A DNA stretch of 64,000 bases. Origin: Butyrivibrio sp. AE2015. GTDB lineage: Bacteria > Bacillota > Clostridia > Lachnospirales > Lachnospiraceae. The stretch's first letter is position 1; every line of letters begins with the position of its first letter. Below, in pieces: positions 8,047 through 16,779 of the stretch. The translations under genes and the position numbers were made by a program. The notes beneath the pieces are model-generated. The model did no database searches. It was not told where the DNA came from and worked only from the letters and a program-made list of their open reading frames with translations. The stretch spans positions 1 to 64,000 of the forward strand of contig NZ_ATVR01000013.1 of the NCBI RefSeq assembly GCF_000420825.1. The letters run 5' to 3'.

Positions 8047-9285
8047 TCACGCCTCGTAACGTTTAAATGCTATACATGCATTATGTCCGCCAAATCCAAG
8101 GGACGTGCTGATCGCGTATTCAATCTCAGCGCAAACGGCCTTATTTGCTGTATAGTCAAGGTCACATTCCTCATCTTTTTCCTTGTAGTTTATGGTCGGC
8201 GGAATTATGCCATCCTTAAGCGCAAGAACAGAAGCAATGGCTTCAACCGCACCTGTGGCTCCCATCATATGCCCGGTCATGGATTTGGTGGAACTTACAT
8301 GGATGTCGTAAGCTCTTTTGCCAAAAACAGCCTTGATGGCCTTGGTTTCCATGGCATCGTTTAAATGAGTACCTGTGCCGTGGGCATTGATGTAGATCTC
8401 GCTACTTTCATCAATTTTCCCCTCGTCAACAACGCTCTTGATGGCCCTAATGGCTCCGTTCCCCTCCGGGTCCGGCGCTGTGATGTGGTAGGCATCCGCA
8501 GTATTTCCATAGCCGATAACCTCAGCAAGAATATTGGCTCCTCTTGCTTTGGCGTGCTTGTACTCCTCAAGGATAAGGATTCCTGCCCCTTCTCCCATAA
8601 CAAAACCGCCTCTTCGCTTGTCAAAAGGAAGACTTCCCTCATCAGGATTTTCTGCAAGATTCAGGGCCTGACAGTTGATAAAGCCTGCCATTGCAAGCTC
8701 ATTTATGGAAGCCTCGCTACCTCCTGTGATTATGGCATCTGCATATCCGTGCTTGATTGCCCTGTAGGCCTCTCCTATGGTGTTAGTTGAAGTAGCACAG
8801 GCAGTAACAACAGGAAGTGTAGGTCCCTTTGCGCCGAATTTTATTGATATAGCTCCTGCTGCCATGTTGCTGATCATCATTGGCACAAAGAAAGGTGATA
8901 CCATGTCAGGGCCTTTTTCTCTTAACTTATCCTGCTCTCTGATCGTAGAATTGATCCCCCCAATTCCCGATCCTATATACACTCCAAAACGCTCACTATC
9001 AATCCCGTCCTCAAGTATTCTGCTCTGGGTTACAGCCTGTTTTGCTGCCGCCATTGCATACTGCATGAAAAGATCTGACTTTCTGATCTCCTGCATGCTG
9101 TCATAATATTCTTTTGGGTTAAAATCCTTGACCTCCGCATCAAGGCTTACCTTTAGGCCTGATGCATCAAATCTTTTTATCTTTCCTATTCCGCATACAC
9201 CGTTTTTGAGGTTATCCCAAAAAGTGTCCAGATCATTTCCTACAGGACTAATTACTCCCATTCCCGTTACAACTACTCTACACAT
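8047..9285 (-). CDS. fabF: 3-oxoacyl-ACP synthase II (FabF)
   Basis: Elongating condensing enzyme, 412 aa, with the thiolase fold. The nucleophile Cys lies in VVTACATSTNTIGEA, and the two catalytic His are in NAHGTGTHLND and STKSMTGHMMGATG. The ATG at 9285 overlaps the end of fabG by 8 nt and has GGAGG 5 nt upstream. It is the only condensing enzyme in the operon, since fabH is absent here. Confidence 0.97.
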   Translation of the reverse strand: MCRVVVTGMGVISPVGNDLDTFWDNLKNGVCGIGKIKRFDASGLKVSLDAEVKDFNPKEYYDSMQEIRKSDLFMQYAMAAAKQAVTQSRILEDGIDSERFGVYIGSGIGGINSTIREQDKLREKGPDMVSPFFVPMMISNMAAGAISIKFGAKGPTLPVVTACATSTNTIGEAYRAIKHGYADAIITGGSEASINELAMAGFINCQALNLAENPDEGSLPFDKRRGGFVMGEGAGILILEEYKHAKARGANILAEVIGYGNTADAYHITAPDPEGNGAIRAIKSVVDEGKIDESSEIYINAHGTGTHLNDAMETKAIKAVFGKRAYDIHVSSTKSMTGHMMGATGAVEAIASVLALKDGIIPPTINYKEKDEECDLDYTANKAVCAEIEYAISTSLGFGGHNACIAFKRYEA

Positions 9286-10018
9286 ACATTCCTCCATCCA
9301 CTTTGATGACTTCTCCGGTTATGTACTTTGACCCTTCGCTTCCCAAAAAAAGCGCAAGGTCAGCCACATCCTCGGAATTTCCAAGCTTCCCAAGTGGGAT
9401 CATCTTCTTCATTTCCTCTGTCTGCGCATCGCTTAGCATCGCAGTCATCTCAGTGGTTATAAAACCTGGTGCGATTGCATTGCACCTTATATTTTTTCTG
9501 CCGTACTCTCTGGCAACGGCCTTGGTAAAGCCAACAATTCCCGCCTTAGAAGCAGCATAGTTGGTCTGGCCTTTATTCCCCATAAGTCCCACAACTGAAC
9601 TAATATTTATAATGCTTCCTTTTTTATGCATCACAAAGTTTCTGATAAAGGCTTTAGTGACATATATACATCCCTTTAGATTCACATCTATAACACTGTC
9701 AATGTCCATTGTCTTAAAGTTTGCAAGAAGGTTATCCCTTGTTATTCCTGCGTTATTTACAAGAATATCGATAACTCCAAAGTCAGCTATTATCTCCTTT
9801 GCAACGCTATCAACCTGGTCTGCATCCTTTATGTCACAAACATAGAGCCTTGCTGTAATTCCATAAGAAGTAAGCTCTTTTATCGTTTCAAAGGCCGCTT
9901 CGCTCTCTCTTGTTGCAATGATTGCAAGATCTGCCCCATTTTGTGCGAATCTCAAAGCGATTGCCCTGCCAATTCCTCTGCTCCCCCCTGTTACTACAGC
10001 TTTCTTTCCTTTAAGCAT
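9278..10018 (-). CDS. fabG: 3-oxoacyl-ACP reductase FabG
   Basis: NADPH-dependent short-chain dehydrogenase, 246 aa. The Rossmann motif TGGSRGIGRAIA, the NNAG motif, the catalytic Ser (INISSV) and the YAASK catalytic pair are all present, and the C-terminus ends in the usual KVDGGMYV. The ATG at 10018 overlaps the fabD stop by 8 nt, with AAGGGAG 10 nt upstream. An upstream TTG is too close to that site. Confidence 0.96.
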   Translation of the reverse strand: MLKGKKAVVTGGSRGIGRAIALRFAQNGADLAIIATRESEAAFETIKELTSYGITARLYVCDIKDADQVDSVAKEIIADFGVIDILVNNAGITRDNLLANFKTMDIDSVIDVNLKGCIYVTKAFIRNFVMHKKGSIINISSVVGLMGNKGQTNYAASKAGIVGFTKAVAREYGRKNIRCNAIAPGFITTEMTAMLSDAQTEEMKKMIPLGKLGNSEDVADLALFLGSEGSKYITGEVIKVDGGMYV

Positions 10019-10946
10019 CTTTTTCAAGCTCCCTTAATACTTCCTCTAGTGAATCCATATCATTTACTGAATAAACCCTGGCTCCCTCAACAGTTCTTTT
10101 CACAAATCCTGAAAGTGTCTTGCCTGGGCCGCACTCTATAAATGTGTCAACTCCGCTCTCTGCCATGTTTGTGAGAGTTTCTTCCCACTTAACACTGCTG
10201 CAGACCTGATCTGATATGGTGTCTATCATCTCTTTTTCTTCCTCCGGGTAGGGCTTTGCTGTCTTATTGGCATAAAGAGGAATATGAGGCTTTTTAAGTT
10301 TATAAACCTTTCCTTCCTTGAGCTCATTTTTAAGCTTTTTAGCCGCACTTTCCATATAAGGTGTGTGAAAAGGTCCGCCGACTGGAAGCTCTATAAACCT
10401 TACTTTTTGCTCACTGAGCCCTTTCCTGAAGGCATCTATTTTCTCTTTTTCGCCCGATACCACTACCTGCCCCGGACAATTGTAATTTACAGGATAAACC
10501 TCATACTCTTTGCACATTTTTTGCAAAAGAGCTTTGTCCATCCTAAGCACAGCTACCATGCCACCTTCCACAGCTTCAGCGGACTTCTGCATGTATTTCC
10601 CTCTCTGGCACACAAGCTTAAAGGCTTCCTGGAAACTTAGTACATCAGAAGCTGCAAGAGCTGCCACTTCCCCAAGAGAAAAGCCTGCAACAGCATCCGG
10701 ACTTACTCCATTCTGCAAAAGAGCTATAGCCCCCGCCATGTCAGCTAAAAAAAGGCATGGCTGGGCATTTTCTGTTCTTTTTAACGTTTCAGCATCCCCT
10801 GTAAACATCTGAGTAAGTGTCCCCGGGCGGATTGCCTCGGCAATTCCAAAGAAGTTATGGACTTCAGGTACATTCTCGAATAAATCCTTTGTCATTCCGG
10901 GATACTGACTTCCCTGACCAGCAAATAAAAAAGCTATCTTTCCCAT
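10011..10946 (-). CDS. fabD: Malonyl-CoA:ACP transacylase FabD
   Basis: Malonyl transferase that loads malonyl groups onto ACP, 311 aa. The N-terminal FLFAGQGSQYPGM and the nucleophile motif GFSLGE are present, and the catalytic His is in PVGGPFHTPYM. The ATG overlaps the fabK stop (TGATG) and has GAGG 7 nt upstream. Confidence 0.97.
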   Translation of the reverse strand: MGKIAFLFAGQGSQYPGMTKDLFENVPEVHNFFGIAEAIRPGTLTQMFTGDAETLKRTENAQPCLFLADMAGAIALLQNGVSPDAVAGFSLGEVAALAASDVLSFQEAFKLVCQRGKYMQKSAEAVEGGMVAVLRMDKALLQKMCKEYEVYPVNYNCPGQVVVSGEKEKIDAFRKGLSEQKVRFIELPVGGPFHTPYMESAAKKLKNELKEGKVYKLKKPHIPLYANKTAKPYPEEEKEMIDTISDQVCSSVKWEETLTNMAESGVDTFIECGPGKTLSGFVKRTVEGARVYSVNDMDSLEEVLRELEKDA

Positions 10947-11890
10947 CAAAGTTCCTCACATTTCTTTTCCAAGAGAGCCTTAGCATCTCTACAGATACCT
11001 GTAATGATCTCTTCACATGTCCCTTCAGAGTTAACGAGCCCCGCAATCTGTCCGCACATACAGGATCCCGTCTTAACGTCTCCATCTATGGCAGCGCGTC
11101 TAAGTGCCCCTGCTCCCATTTTTTCCAGTTCATCCGGTGTAGATAGTGGATCATTTTCTTTTGCCTGAAAATCCCTTGTCATCCTGTTTTTCAGTGCTCT
11201 TACTGGGTGTCCCAGGCTTTTTCCGGTGACTATGGTGTCTCTGTCTTTTGCTTTCAGAACCTTTTCCTTATAATTTGCATGAACGTTACACTCTTTTGCT
11301 GTAAGGAATCTTGTTCCCATCTGAATGGCCTTGGCCCCCAGCATAAAAGCTGCTGCCATGCCTCTTCCATCCGCAATTCCTCCGGCTGCGATAACAGGGA
11401 TATTCACCGCATCAACAACCTGTGGCACAAGTGCCATTGTTGTGGTATCTCCCACATGTCCACCTGATTCACAGCCCTCAGCCACAACTGCGCTAGCGCC
11501 CATTCTCTGGGCCATTACTGCAAGAGCGACGCTTGCAACCACGCAGATTACCTTTACCCCTGCGTTTTTAAGCTGTTCCATATACTTTGCCGGGTTTCCT
11601 GCACCGGTTGTCACAACTGCAATTTTTTCCTGGCAGACAACTTCCACAGCCTCGTCAATATATGGGCTCATGAGCATCAGGTTCACGCCAAAGGGCTTAT
11701 CCGTCAGCTCTTTTGCCTTCCTTATCTGCTCCCTAAGCTGCTCACCATTGGAATTCATAGCCGCGATTATTCCAAGTCCTCCTGCGTTTGATACTGCAGC
11801 TGCAAGGTCTGCATCAGCGATCCAGGCCATTCCTCCCTGAAAAACCGGATATTTGATCCCAAGCATTTCACAAATCGGATTTGCACTCAT
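10946..11890 (-). CDS. fabK: Enoyl-ACP reductase II FabK (FMN-dependent)
   Basis: TIM-barrel flavoprotein of the nitronate monooxygenase/FabK family, 314 aa, which reduces trans-2-enoyl-ACP. The N-terminal GIKYPVFQGGMAWIADADL and the FMN phosphate-binding segment IPVIAAGGIADGRGMAA are clear. Its place between acpP and fabD fits FabK rather than nitronate monooxygenase. FabK is insensitive to triclosan, unlike FabI. The start has AGAGG 8 nt upstream. Confidence 0.95.
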   Translation of the reverse strand: MSANPICEMLGIKYPVFQGGMAWIADADLAAAVSNAGGLGIIAAMNSNGEQLREQIRKAKELTDKPFGVNLMLMSPYIDEAVEVVCQEKIAVVTTGAGNPAKYMEQLKNAGVKVICVVASVALAVMAQRMGASAVVAEGCESGGHVGDTTTMALVPQVVDAVNIPVIAAGGIADGRGMAAAFMLGAKAIQMGTRFLTAKECNVHANYKEKVLKAKDRDTIVTGKSLGHPVRALKNRMTRDFQAKENDPLSTPDELEKMGAGALRRAAIDGDVKTGSCMCGQIAGLVNSEGTCEEIITGICRDAKALLEKKCEEL

Positions 11891-11911
11891 TTATCGTTCC
11901 TCTCCAGATCA

Positions 11912-12133
11912 TTACTGCTTCTCAATGAGCTCAACCAGCTTATCAATAGTTGTGATCTCCTGTGAAAGCTCAATCTTGCAATCAAGCTCTTCCTGCATCT
12001 GCATAACAAGCTCCATGATGTCCAGAGAATCAAGTCCGATTTCTGTAAAGCTTTCAGATGATGAGATTTCATTCTCATCCTTATCAAGATACTCTGCGAT
12101 TATACGAATGATTGTTCCTTTAACGTCTTTCAT
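11912..12133 (-). CDS. acpP: Acyl carrier protein
   Basis: Acyl carrier protein, 73 aa, acidic and helical. The phosphopantetheine attachment site is the Ser in GLDSLDIMEL. It is the first gene of the lipid operon and has a strong AAAAGGAG ribosome binding site. Clostridial operons of this type usually start with fabH before acpP, but here acpP is first and faces the MerR-type regulator across a 112-bp divergent promoter region. Confidence 0.97.
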   Translation of the reverse strand: MKDVKGTIIRIIAEYLDKDENEISSSESFTEIGLDSLDIMELVMQMQEELDCKIELSQEITTIDKLVELIEKQ

Positions 12134-12183
12134 TTTTGTCTCCTTTTGAATGTTCCATGTTTATTTATTATCAATTCTTTGTT

Positions 12184-12214
12184 ACAATAATCTTGGGTGT
12201 TGCCCCCAAGTCAA
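12184..12214 (-). promoter_or_regulatory. MerR-type promoter/operator of the fatty acid operon
   Basis: On the minus strand a -35 TTGACT (12209-12214) and a -10 TATTGT (12184-12189) are separated by 19 bp, longer than the optimal 17. A dyad, CTTGGG-N7-CCCAAG (12192-12210), fills the spacer and overlaps the last two bases of the -35. Overlong spacers holding a centred dyad are the hallmark of promoters twisted into activity by MerR-family regulators. The divergent gene at 12246 encodes just such a regulator. The rest of 12134-12245 holds the acpP leader and the regulator's GAGGG ribosome binding site. Confidence 0.7.
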
Positions 12215-12245
12215 TAGATTTTTTTAAGTTTTTTCGAGGGTTCTT

Positions 12246-13103
12246 ATGACAACTTTTTACAATTACAAAAACGACCAACAGGAATATTCACTCACTGTCA
12301 GCCAGTTTGCAAAACTATGTGGTACGACAAGGGATACTTTAAGACACTACTATGAACAGGACATTCTCATGCCCAGAGTAGATGAGAGCAACGGCTATCA
12401 CTACTATTCCGCATCTCAGATAAGCTCTTTCTTTTTTATAAGCACCATGCGACAAGCGGGCTGCAGCATTCCCGAGATCAGAGACCTTATCCACAACTCC
12501 TCCAGGGAAGCAATCGAGAGACTGACTAACTCCAAGATTCTTGAAATGCAGAGGGAGCTTTACAGAATAAATAAAAAGATAAGTGCGCTACACCTTGGAA
12601 TGTGGATACTTGGGGAATTCGGAGGGCACAAAAAGGGCTCTTTGTTTTTGCAGACAATGCCGGAAATCAGTATCAGCAAAACTCCCATTCAGAATAAAGA
12701 CTTTGCTCATCACACCGCTGATATCGCCGAGGACATCTCAGTTCACCTGAAAAAAGCTGTGGACAAGGATTCTCTGTCTATCTTTCCGACAGGAGTTACC
12801 ATCTCTTATGAAGACCTCGTCAAGAAGCACTACGTTTATAACAACATAATAAGCTTATCTTTCCTGCCTGCAGATAACATCGATACATTCCCAGCTGAGG
12901 GCCGCATCGCTCTGTGCTGTCACCAGGATAATCTGTCAAAAGACATTGAAAAGACCTACCAGAAGATGCTTTCTTACATAAAAAAGAACAGGCTAAAAGC
13001 CTGCTCTGATCTGTACGTAATAAGTCTCATTAACCTTTATGACAAGGAAAAAGAACATACTTACTTCAAATATTTATTTATATATGTGGAACCTGAAAGC
13101 TGA
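12246..13103 (+). CDS. MerR-family transcriptional regulator, likely regulator of the fab operon
   Basis: 285 aa. The N-terminal winged helix-turn-helix is typical of MerR: LTVSQFAKLCGTTRDTLRHYYEQDIL and then the YHYYSASQ wing. A dimerisation helix follows at about residues 90-120. The C-terminal part of about 150 residues ends in FIYVEPES and may be a GyrI/BmrR-like ligand domain, but I could not confirm this. There are no clustered Cys residues, so a metal sensor is unlikely. The gene is divergent from acpP, with a dyad-bearing promoter between them. The natural inference is control of fatty acid synthesis in place of FabT or FapR. Its stop codon directly abuts the stop codon of the convergent radical SAM gene. 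Confidence 0.88.
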   Translation: MTTFYNYKNDQQEYSLTVSQFAKLCGTTRDTLRHYYEQDILMPRVDESNGYHYYSASQISSFFFISTMRQAGCSIPEIRDLIHNSSREAIERLTNSKILEMQRELYRINKKISALHLGMWILGEFGGHKKGSLFLQTMPEISISKTPIQNKDFAHHTADIAEDISVHLKKAVDKDSLSIFPTGVTISYEDLVKKHYVYNNIISLSFLPADNIDTFPAEGRIALCCHQDNLSKDIEKTYQKMLSYIKKNRLKACSDLYVISLINLYDKEKEHTYFKYLFIYVEPES

Positions 13104-14036
13104 TCACTCAAGGATTCCCTTACATTTCCTGGTGAGGGTGTTTAAGACACGCTTTTTATCAAGGCTCCAAAGAGGCTCCACAAGGAGCTTTCTGGGGCCA
13201 TCACCAGTCATTCGATGTATCACAGTTTCCTCAGGTAAAAGAGCTATGCACTCTGCCACAAGGTCTGTGTATTCCTCCATATCCATAAAGGAAGGCCTCT
13301 CAGCTTCACTCATCTCAAGGTACTGTCTGTAAAGCTGTGTTCCCTTAAGAAGTTGCAGATTTTGAAGCTTTATGCCATCGAGCACAGGTGTAAGCCCGGA
13401 AAGGTATCTGACCGTCTCAAGCATATCTTCTTTTGTTTCGCCAAAAAGTCCTAAGATTACATGAACTATTACAACTATCCCGGCTCCTTTAAGCCTCTTA
13501 TAGGCATCTTCAAAAACCTTTAGCTCATAGCCTCTGTTGATGCTTATGGCGGTTTTTTCATGGATTGTCTGAAGTCCCAGTTCTACCCATACAGGCTTTA
13601 TCTGATTCAGTTCTTTTAGCATATCAAGGACGTCTCTTCCTATGCAGTCAGGCCTTGTTCCGATGGATAGTGCCACCACGTCTTCTCTTTTTATGACAGC
13701 GCTATAGAGCTCTTTTAATCTGTCTACGTCTCCATAGGTATTGGTAAAGGATTGAAAATAGGCGATAAACTTGTTTGCATCGGTTTTTTGGCGCACCTTA
13801 TCTTTGGCTCGTTCAAACTGCTCATTCAACTGCCTTACCCCAATGCCGGTCACAGGAACCGCGAAATCTCCAGAACCGCCCTCAGAGCAAAATGTGCATC
13901 CATGAAAAGACCTCTCGCCATTTGGCATGATAATAGAGCCGTCCCTGTTTGGGCAACTGCAACCCGAAGTCAGAGACAGGCGATATATCTTTTCACCATA
14001 TGTATTTTTTAAGAATGTTGATAGTTTATGATGCAT
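13104..14036 (-). CDS. Radical SAM protein, YtqA-like (TIGR01212 type)
   Basis: 310 aa. The N-terminal YGEKIYRLSLTSGCSCPNRDG and GCTFCSEGGSGDF match the cluster-binding region of the YtqA-like radical SAM family, where the three Cys ligate a 4Fe-4S cluster. A TIM-barrel-like middle follows (VWVELGLQTIHEKTA, HVILGLFGETKEDM). Family members are usually annotated as uncharacterised; a role in RNA or cofactor modification is speculative. The ATG at 14036 overlaps the GNAT gene by 28 nt, and GGGG lies 7 nt upstream. The frame stays open to 14090. Confidence 0.88.
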   Translation of the reverse strand: MHHKLSTFLKNTYGEKIYRLSLTSGCSCPNRDGSIIMPNGERSFHGCTFCSEGGSGDFAVPVTGIGVRQLNEQFERAKDKVRQKTDANKFIAYFQSFTNTYGDVDRLKELYSAVIKREDVVALSIGTRPDCIGRDVLDMLKELNQIKPVWVELGLQTIHEKTAISINRGYELKVFEDAYKRLKGAGIVVIVHVILGLFGETKEDMLETVRYLSGLTPVLDGIKLQNLQLLKGTQLYRQYLEMSEAERPSFMDMEEYTDLVAECIALLPEETVIHRMTGDGPRKLLVEPLWSLDKKRVLNTLTRKCKGILE

Positions 14037-14611
14037 GGAGCATCCCCATGTTCGCCGATGATTTTTTCCATCCAGACCATATCGTACCATTTACCAAACT
14101 TGAATCCACATTTATGGAAATGGCCAATAAGTTTATAACCCATTTTTTCGTGGAATCTGACACTATCATAGGTCAGATACTCATCCTCTTTTTCAGGATA
14201 TCCGATGCATGAGTAAAGATTAAGGATTCCCATGTCTTTAAGACGTTTTTCAAGTTCCTCATAAAGGGCTCTTCCAAGTCCGTTCCTCTTGCAGTCTTTG
14301 TCGAGATAAATGGACATTTCAACACACCACTGATAAGCTGCCCTTTCATGGAATTTGCTGGCATAAGCATAGCCAACAATCCTGGTATTACCTGTATTCT
14401 CAGTGTCATTTCCGCTTGAGACTTCCTCAACAACAAGATACGGAAAATCCTCAAGAACTTTTTCTATACGGCTCTTAAACTCGCTTACAGTCGGCACTTC
14501 GTACTCATAGGTTATAGCTGTTTTTTCAACATAATACCTGTAAATATCAAGAAGTGCCTCTGCATCATCAGCGGTTGCAAGCCTTATGTTATAGCTGCCG
14601 TTATTACTCAC
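14009..14611 (-). CDS. GNAT N-acetyltransferase, phosphinothricin-acetyltransferase-like
   Basis: 200 aa, GNAT fold. The N-terminus (IRLATADDAEALLDIYRYYVEKTAITYE) and the VEMSIYLDKDCKRNGLGRALYEEL acetyl-CoA loop closely resemble PAT/Bar-type acetyltransferases, followed by the usual C-terminal FHEKMGYKLIGHF. Such enzymes act on amino groups of small molecules, and the natural substrate here is unknown. The start is GTG, with GGAGG 5 nt upstream. It overlaps the radical SAM gene downstream and follows the DUF2264 gene by 27 nt. Confidence 0.88.
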   Translation of the reverse strand: MSNNGSYNIRLATADDAEALLDIYRYYVEKTAITYEYEVPTVSEFKSRIEKVLEDFPYLVVEEVSSGNDTENTGNTRIVGYAYASKFHERAAYQWCVEMSIYLDKDCKRNGLGRALYEELEKRLKDMGILNLYSCIGYPEKEDEYLTYDSVRFHEKMGYKLIGHFHKCGFKFGKWYDMVWMEKIIGEHGDAPCIINYQHS

Positions 14612-14638
14612 TTTGTCCTCCAGGTGATGTTACTTGGA

Positions 14639-16687
14639 TTACAGCTGAAGATTACCTTCTATTCCTTCAAAATCAATGACCTTGCTGTCTCCGTTTTTAA
14701 GAAGGATCGTAACCGGCCCATAGCCTCCGCATTTCTGAGGATCTGTGTACTCTATGGCCTTTACAGGGAAAATATCATCATCTGCAAAGTCTTCAAGACT
14801 CTCTTTTGTGATCACCTGAGAAATAAGGAAATATGGCTCATATCCATACTGCTTTTCCCTCTTGGTATCTGCATAAAGGATAATGGAATTCTCACTGTCA
14901 GGGTTGGTATTCTTACTGTGTATCAGGTCTATATTATCCCAACCATCCATAATCGTAAAGGCTAACTGCTTTTCTTTTCCTGTATGATCATGGCCCTTTA
15001 GAATAACAGCCTTAAATCCGTCTTTCTCTTTTTTGATAACCTCAGTTCCATTATCAGGGAATCCAAAAGCGCCAAGTGTTATACGAATCGGCCTTCTGAA
15101 CATGCGGATCTTGTCTGCACGCATGATTCCATAAGCAACTGCAAAATCAGCGATATTTATGGCTGTTCTCCAATGAGTTTCTGTCTGTGTCTCATATTCA
15201 AAGAAATGCCTTCTATAGAGCACGCCATCCTTCTCCCCATGCCAGAAGCATGCATTGGGAGTAATACCCACAGGATGTTCTTCGTCAAGGTAAGTCACAA
15301 CATACTGCTGGGACTGAACTCCATCCTTATTGACACTGTCCCAAGGGAATTTTGTGTTATAAACAAGCTTTCCATAGTTCCAGATTCCATGAAGGTCCGT
15401 TTTATCTTTTACCATCTTACCAGTTCTAAGCTCTGTAATACCATTTGCCTCATGGTTAGCCATGCAAAGTCCTGGTCCGTCCAGGGTTGTGACAAGTGTC
15501 TCATTTTCTTTTAAATCTTCCCATGGGCCAATGTTTTCTTTGCTTGTCCAGAATGGATGGTCAGCAGGCAGATGCAGGCACAAAAGAGCCTTAGCAAGCC
15601 ACATAGGAGACTCAGCGCAGGAATAGGGCTGCACAAGTGGAACAAAGGGACCATAGAAACCAAGTGTTGGTACGCCTTCCCACAAAAAGTCATCTCTTGA
15701 AAGGAACTGCAGAAGTGATCCTGAGCAGATCCGTCTTGCAAGTCCTGGATCTATAGCGGGATTGTTCATAAGGAGATTACCGTCAAATGAACTTGTAGCT
15801 GCATTTCTGTAGATGCCGCTTCTTCCCCACATATTTGTAAATCCATCTCTGTCAAAAAAGAGTGGATATGTCTTCATGAGTTCATTGGAGTTTTCTTCAA
15901 ACTTTTTGGCGATATATGGCTCTTTTTCATATCCATACCACTGATTCCAGATTGCAGTATACATATTGAAAGCCCAACATGAATAATAGTCAAAGGACTG
16001 TCCGTCTCTGTACCAGCCCTGACCAACATAGTAATTTAAAATGTTCTGGGCGTGATCACGCATGATGTCCTCATCAATCTCATAACCGTACATATTAAGA
16101 AACGCCAGATCAAGCATGTTAAAAAGACGCCAGTTCTGAGGCACTGTATTAGAATGGGCAAAGTCGCTTAAAAAGGCAGCAATTCTGTCTTTTTCTTCCT
16201 TTGTGTAGGTCTCCCATATTTCATCTTTTGAAAGCCAGAGACAAATAACAAGGGCTGCTGTCTCTACAGTCTGCTGAAAACATGCACATGGGTTGCCACT
16301 CTTATCCAGCTCTTTCATATCCGAATAGTTTAATACGTAGTTCTTTTCACCCTTTGTAACTGCGTATAAAACCTGCTTCTTATAATAATCTCTTACGTTT
16401 ATGCCATTTAATACAAGATCAGGATTGATGTGGATTAAAGGTGCTGAAATAAAGAAGGATCTGCAAAGTCCCTCAAATATCTCAGCCTTGTAGCGCCACA
16501 TGGGTGCATCCTTTGAGGGGTAAGTAACTTCAGTCTCATACCTTGGCATTACTACCGGATCCTCTATGCTTTTGATATTTCCAAATATTCCTGATAAAAG
16601 ATATTCTGCTGCCTCTATCCAGCTATCTCTTGTAAGACCTGTGTAAGGACTAAGTTCATAGTCTGTTTTTGTAGGTGTAAACTTCAT
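14639..16687 (-). CDS. DUF2264-family protein, probable glycan-acting enzyme
   Basis: 682 aa, no signal peptide, so cytoplasmic. The N-terminal (alpha/alpha)-barrel-like half holds segments typical of DUF2264, such as PRYETEVTYPSKDAPMWRYK and MLDLAFLNMYGYEID. The C-terminal half is beta-rich. DUF2264 proteins often sit beside GH88 and heparinase genes, and some family members have been reported as glycosidases acting on glucuronic acid (GH154 in CAZy, from memory). Here it follows the GH88 gene by 92 nt, so a role in uronic-acid oligosaccharide breakdown is likely. The start has AAGGAG 7 nt upstream. Confidence 0.8.
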   Translation of the reverse strand: MKFTPTKTDYELSPYTGLTRDSWIEAAEYLLSGIFGNIKSIEDPVVMPRYETEVTYPSKDAPMWRYKAEIFEGLCRSFFISAPLIHINPDLVLNGINVRDYYKKQVLYAVTKGEKNYVLNYSDMKELDKSGNPCACFQQTVETAALVICLWLSKDEIWETYTKEEKDRIAAFLSDFAHSNTVPQNWRLFNMLDLAFLNMYGYEIDEDIMRDHAQNILNYYVGQGWYRDGQSFDYYSCWAFNMYTAIWNQWYGYEKEPYIAKKFEENSNELMKTYPLFFDRDGFTNMWGRSGIYRNAATSSFDGNLLMNNPAIDPGLARRICSGSLLQFLSRDDFLWEGVPTLGFYGPFVPLVQPYSCAESPMWLAKALLCLHLPADHPFWTSKENIGPWEDLKENETLVTTLDGPGLCMANHEANGITELRTGKMVKDKTDLHGIWNYGKLVYNTKFPWDSVNKDGVQSQQYVVTYLDEEHPVGITPNACFWHGEKDGVLYRRHFFEYETQTETHWRTAINIADFAVAYGIMRADKIRMFRRPIRITLGAFGFPDNGTEVIKKEKDGFKAVILKGHDHTGKEKQLAFTIMDGWDNIDLIHSKNTNPDSENSIILYADTKREKQYGYEPYFLISQVITKESLEDFADDDIFPVKAIEYTDPQKCGGYGPVTILLKNGDSKVIDFEGIEGNLQL

Positions 16688-16779
16688 GGTGCTGCTCCTT
16701 ATACTCTGACAATATATATTATTCTTTTTAGAAATAAACTGCTTATGACATTTTCAAGTTAAGCTGTCATAGTATTCGT

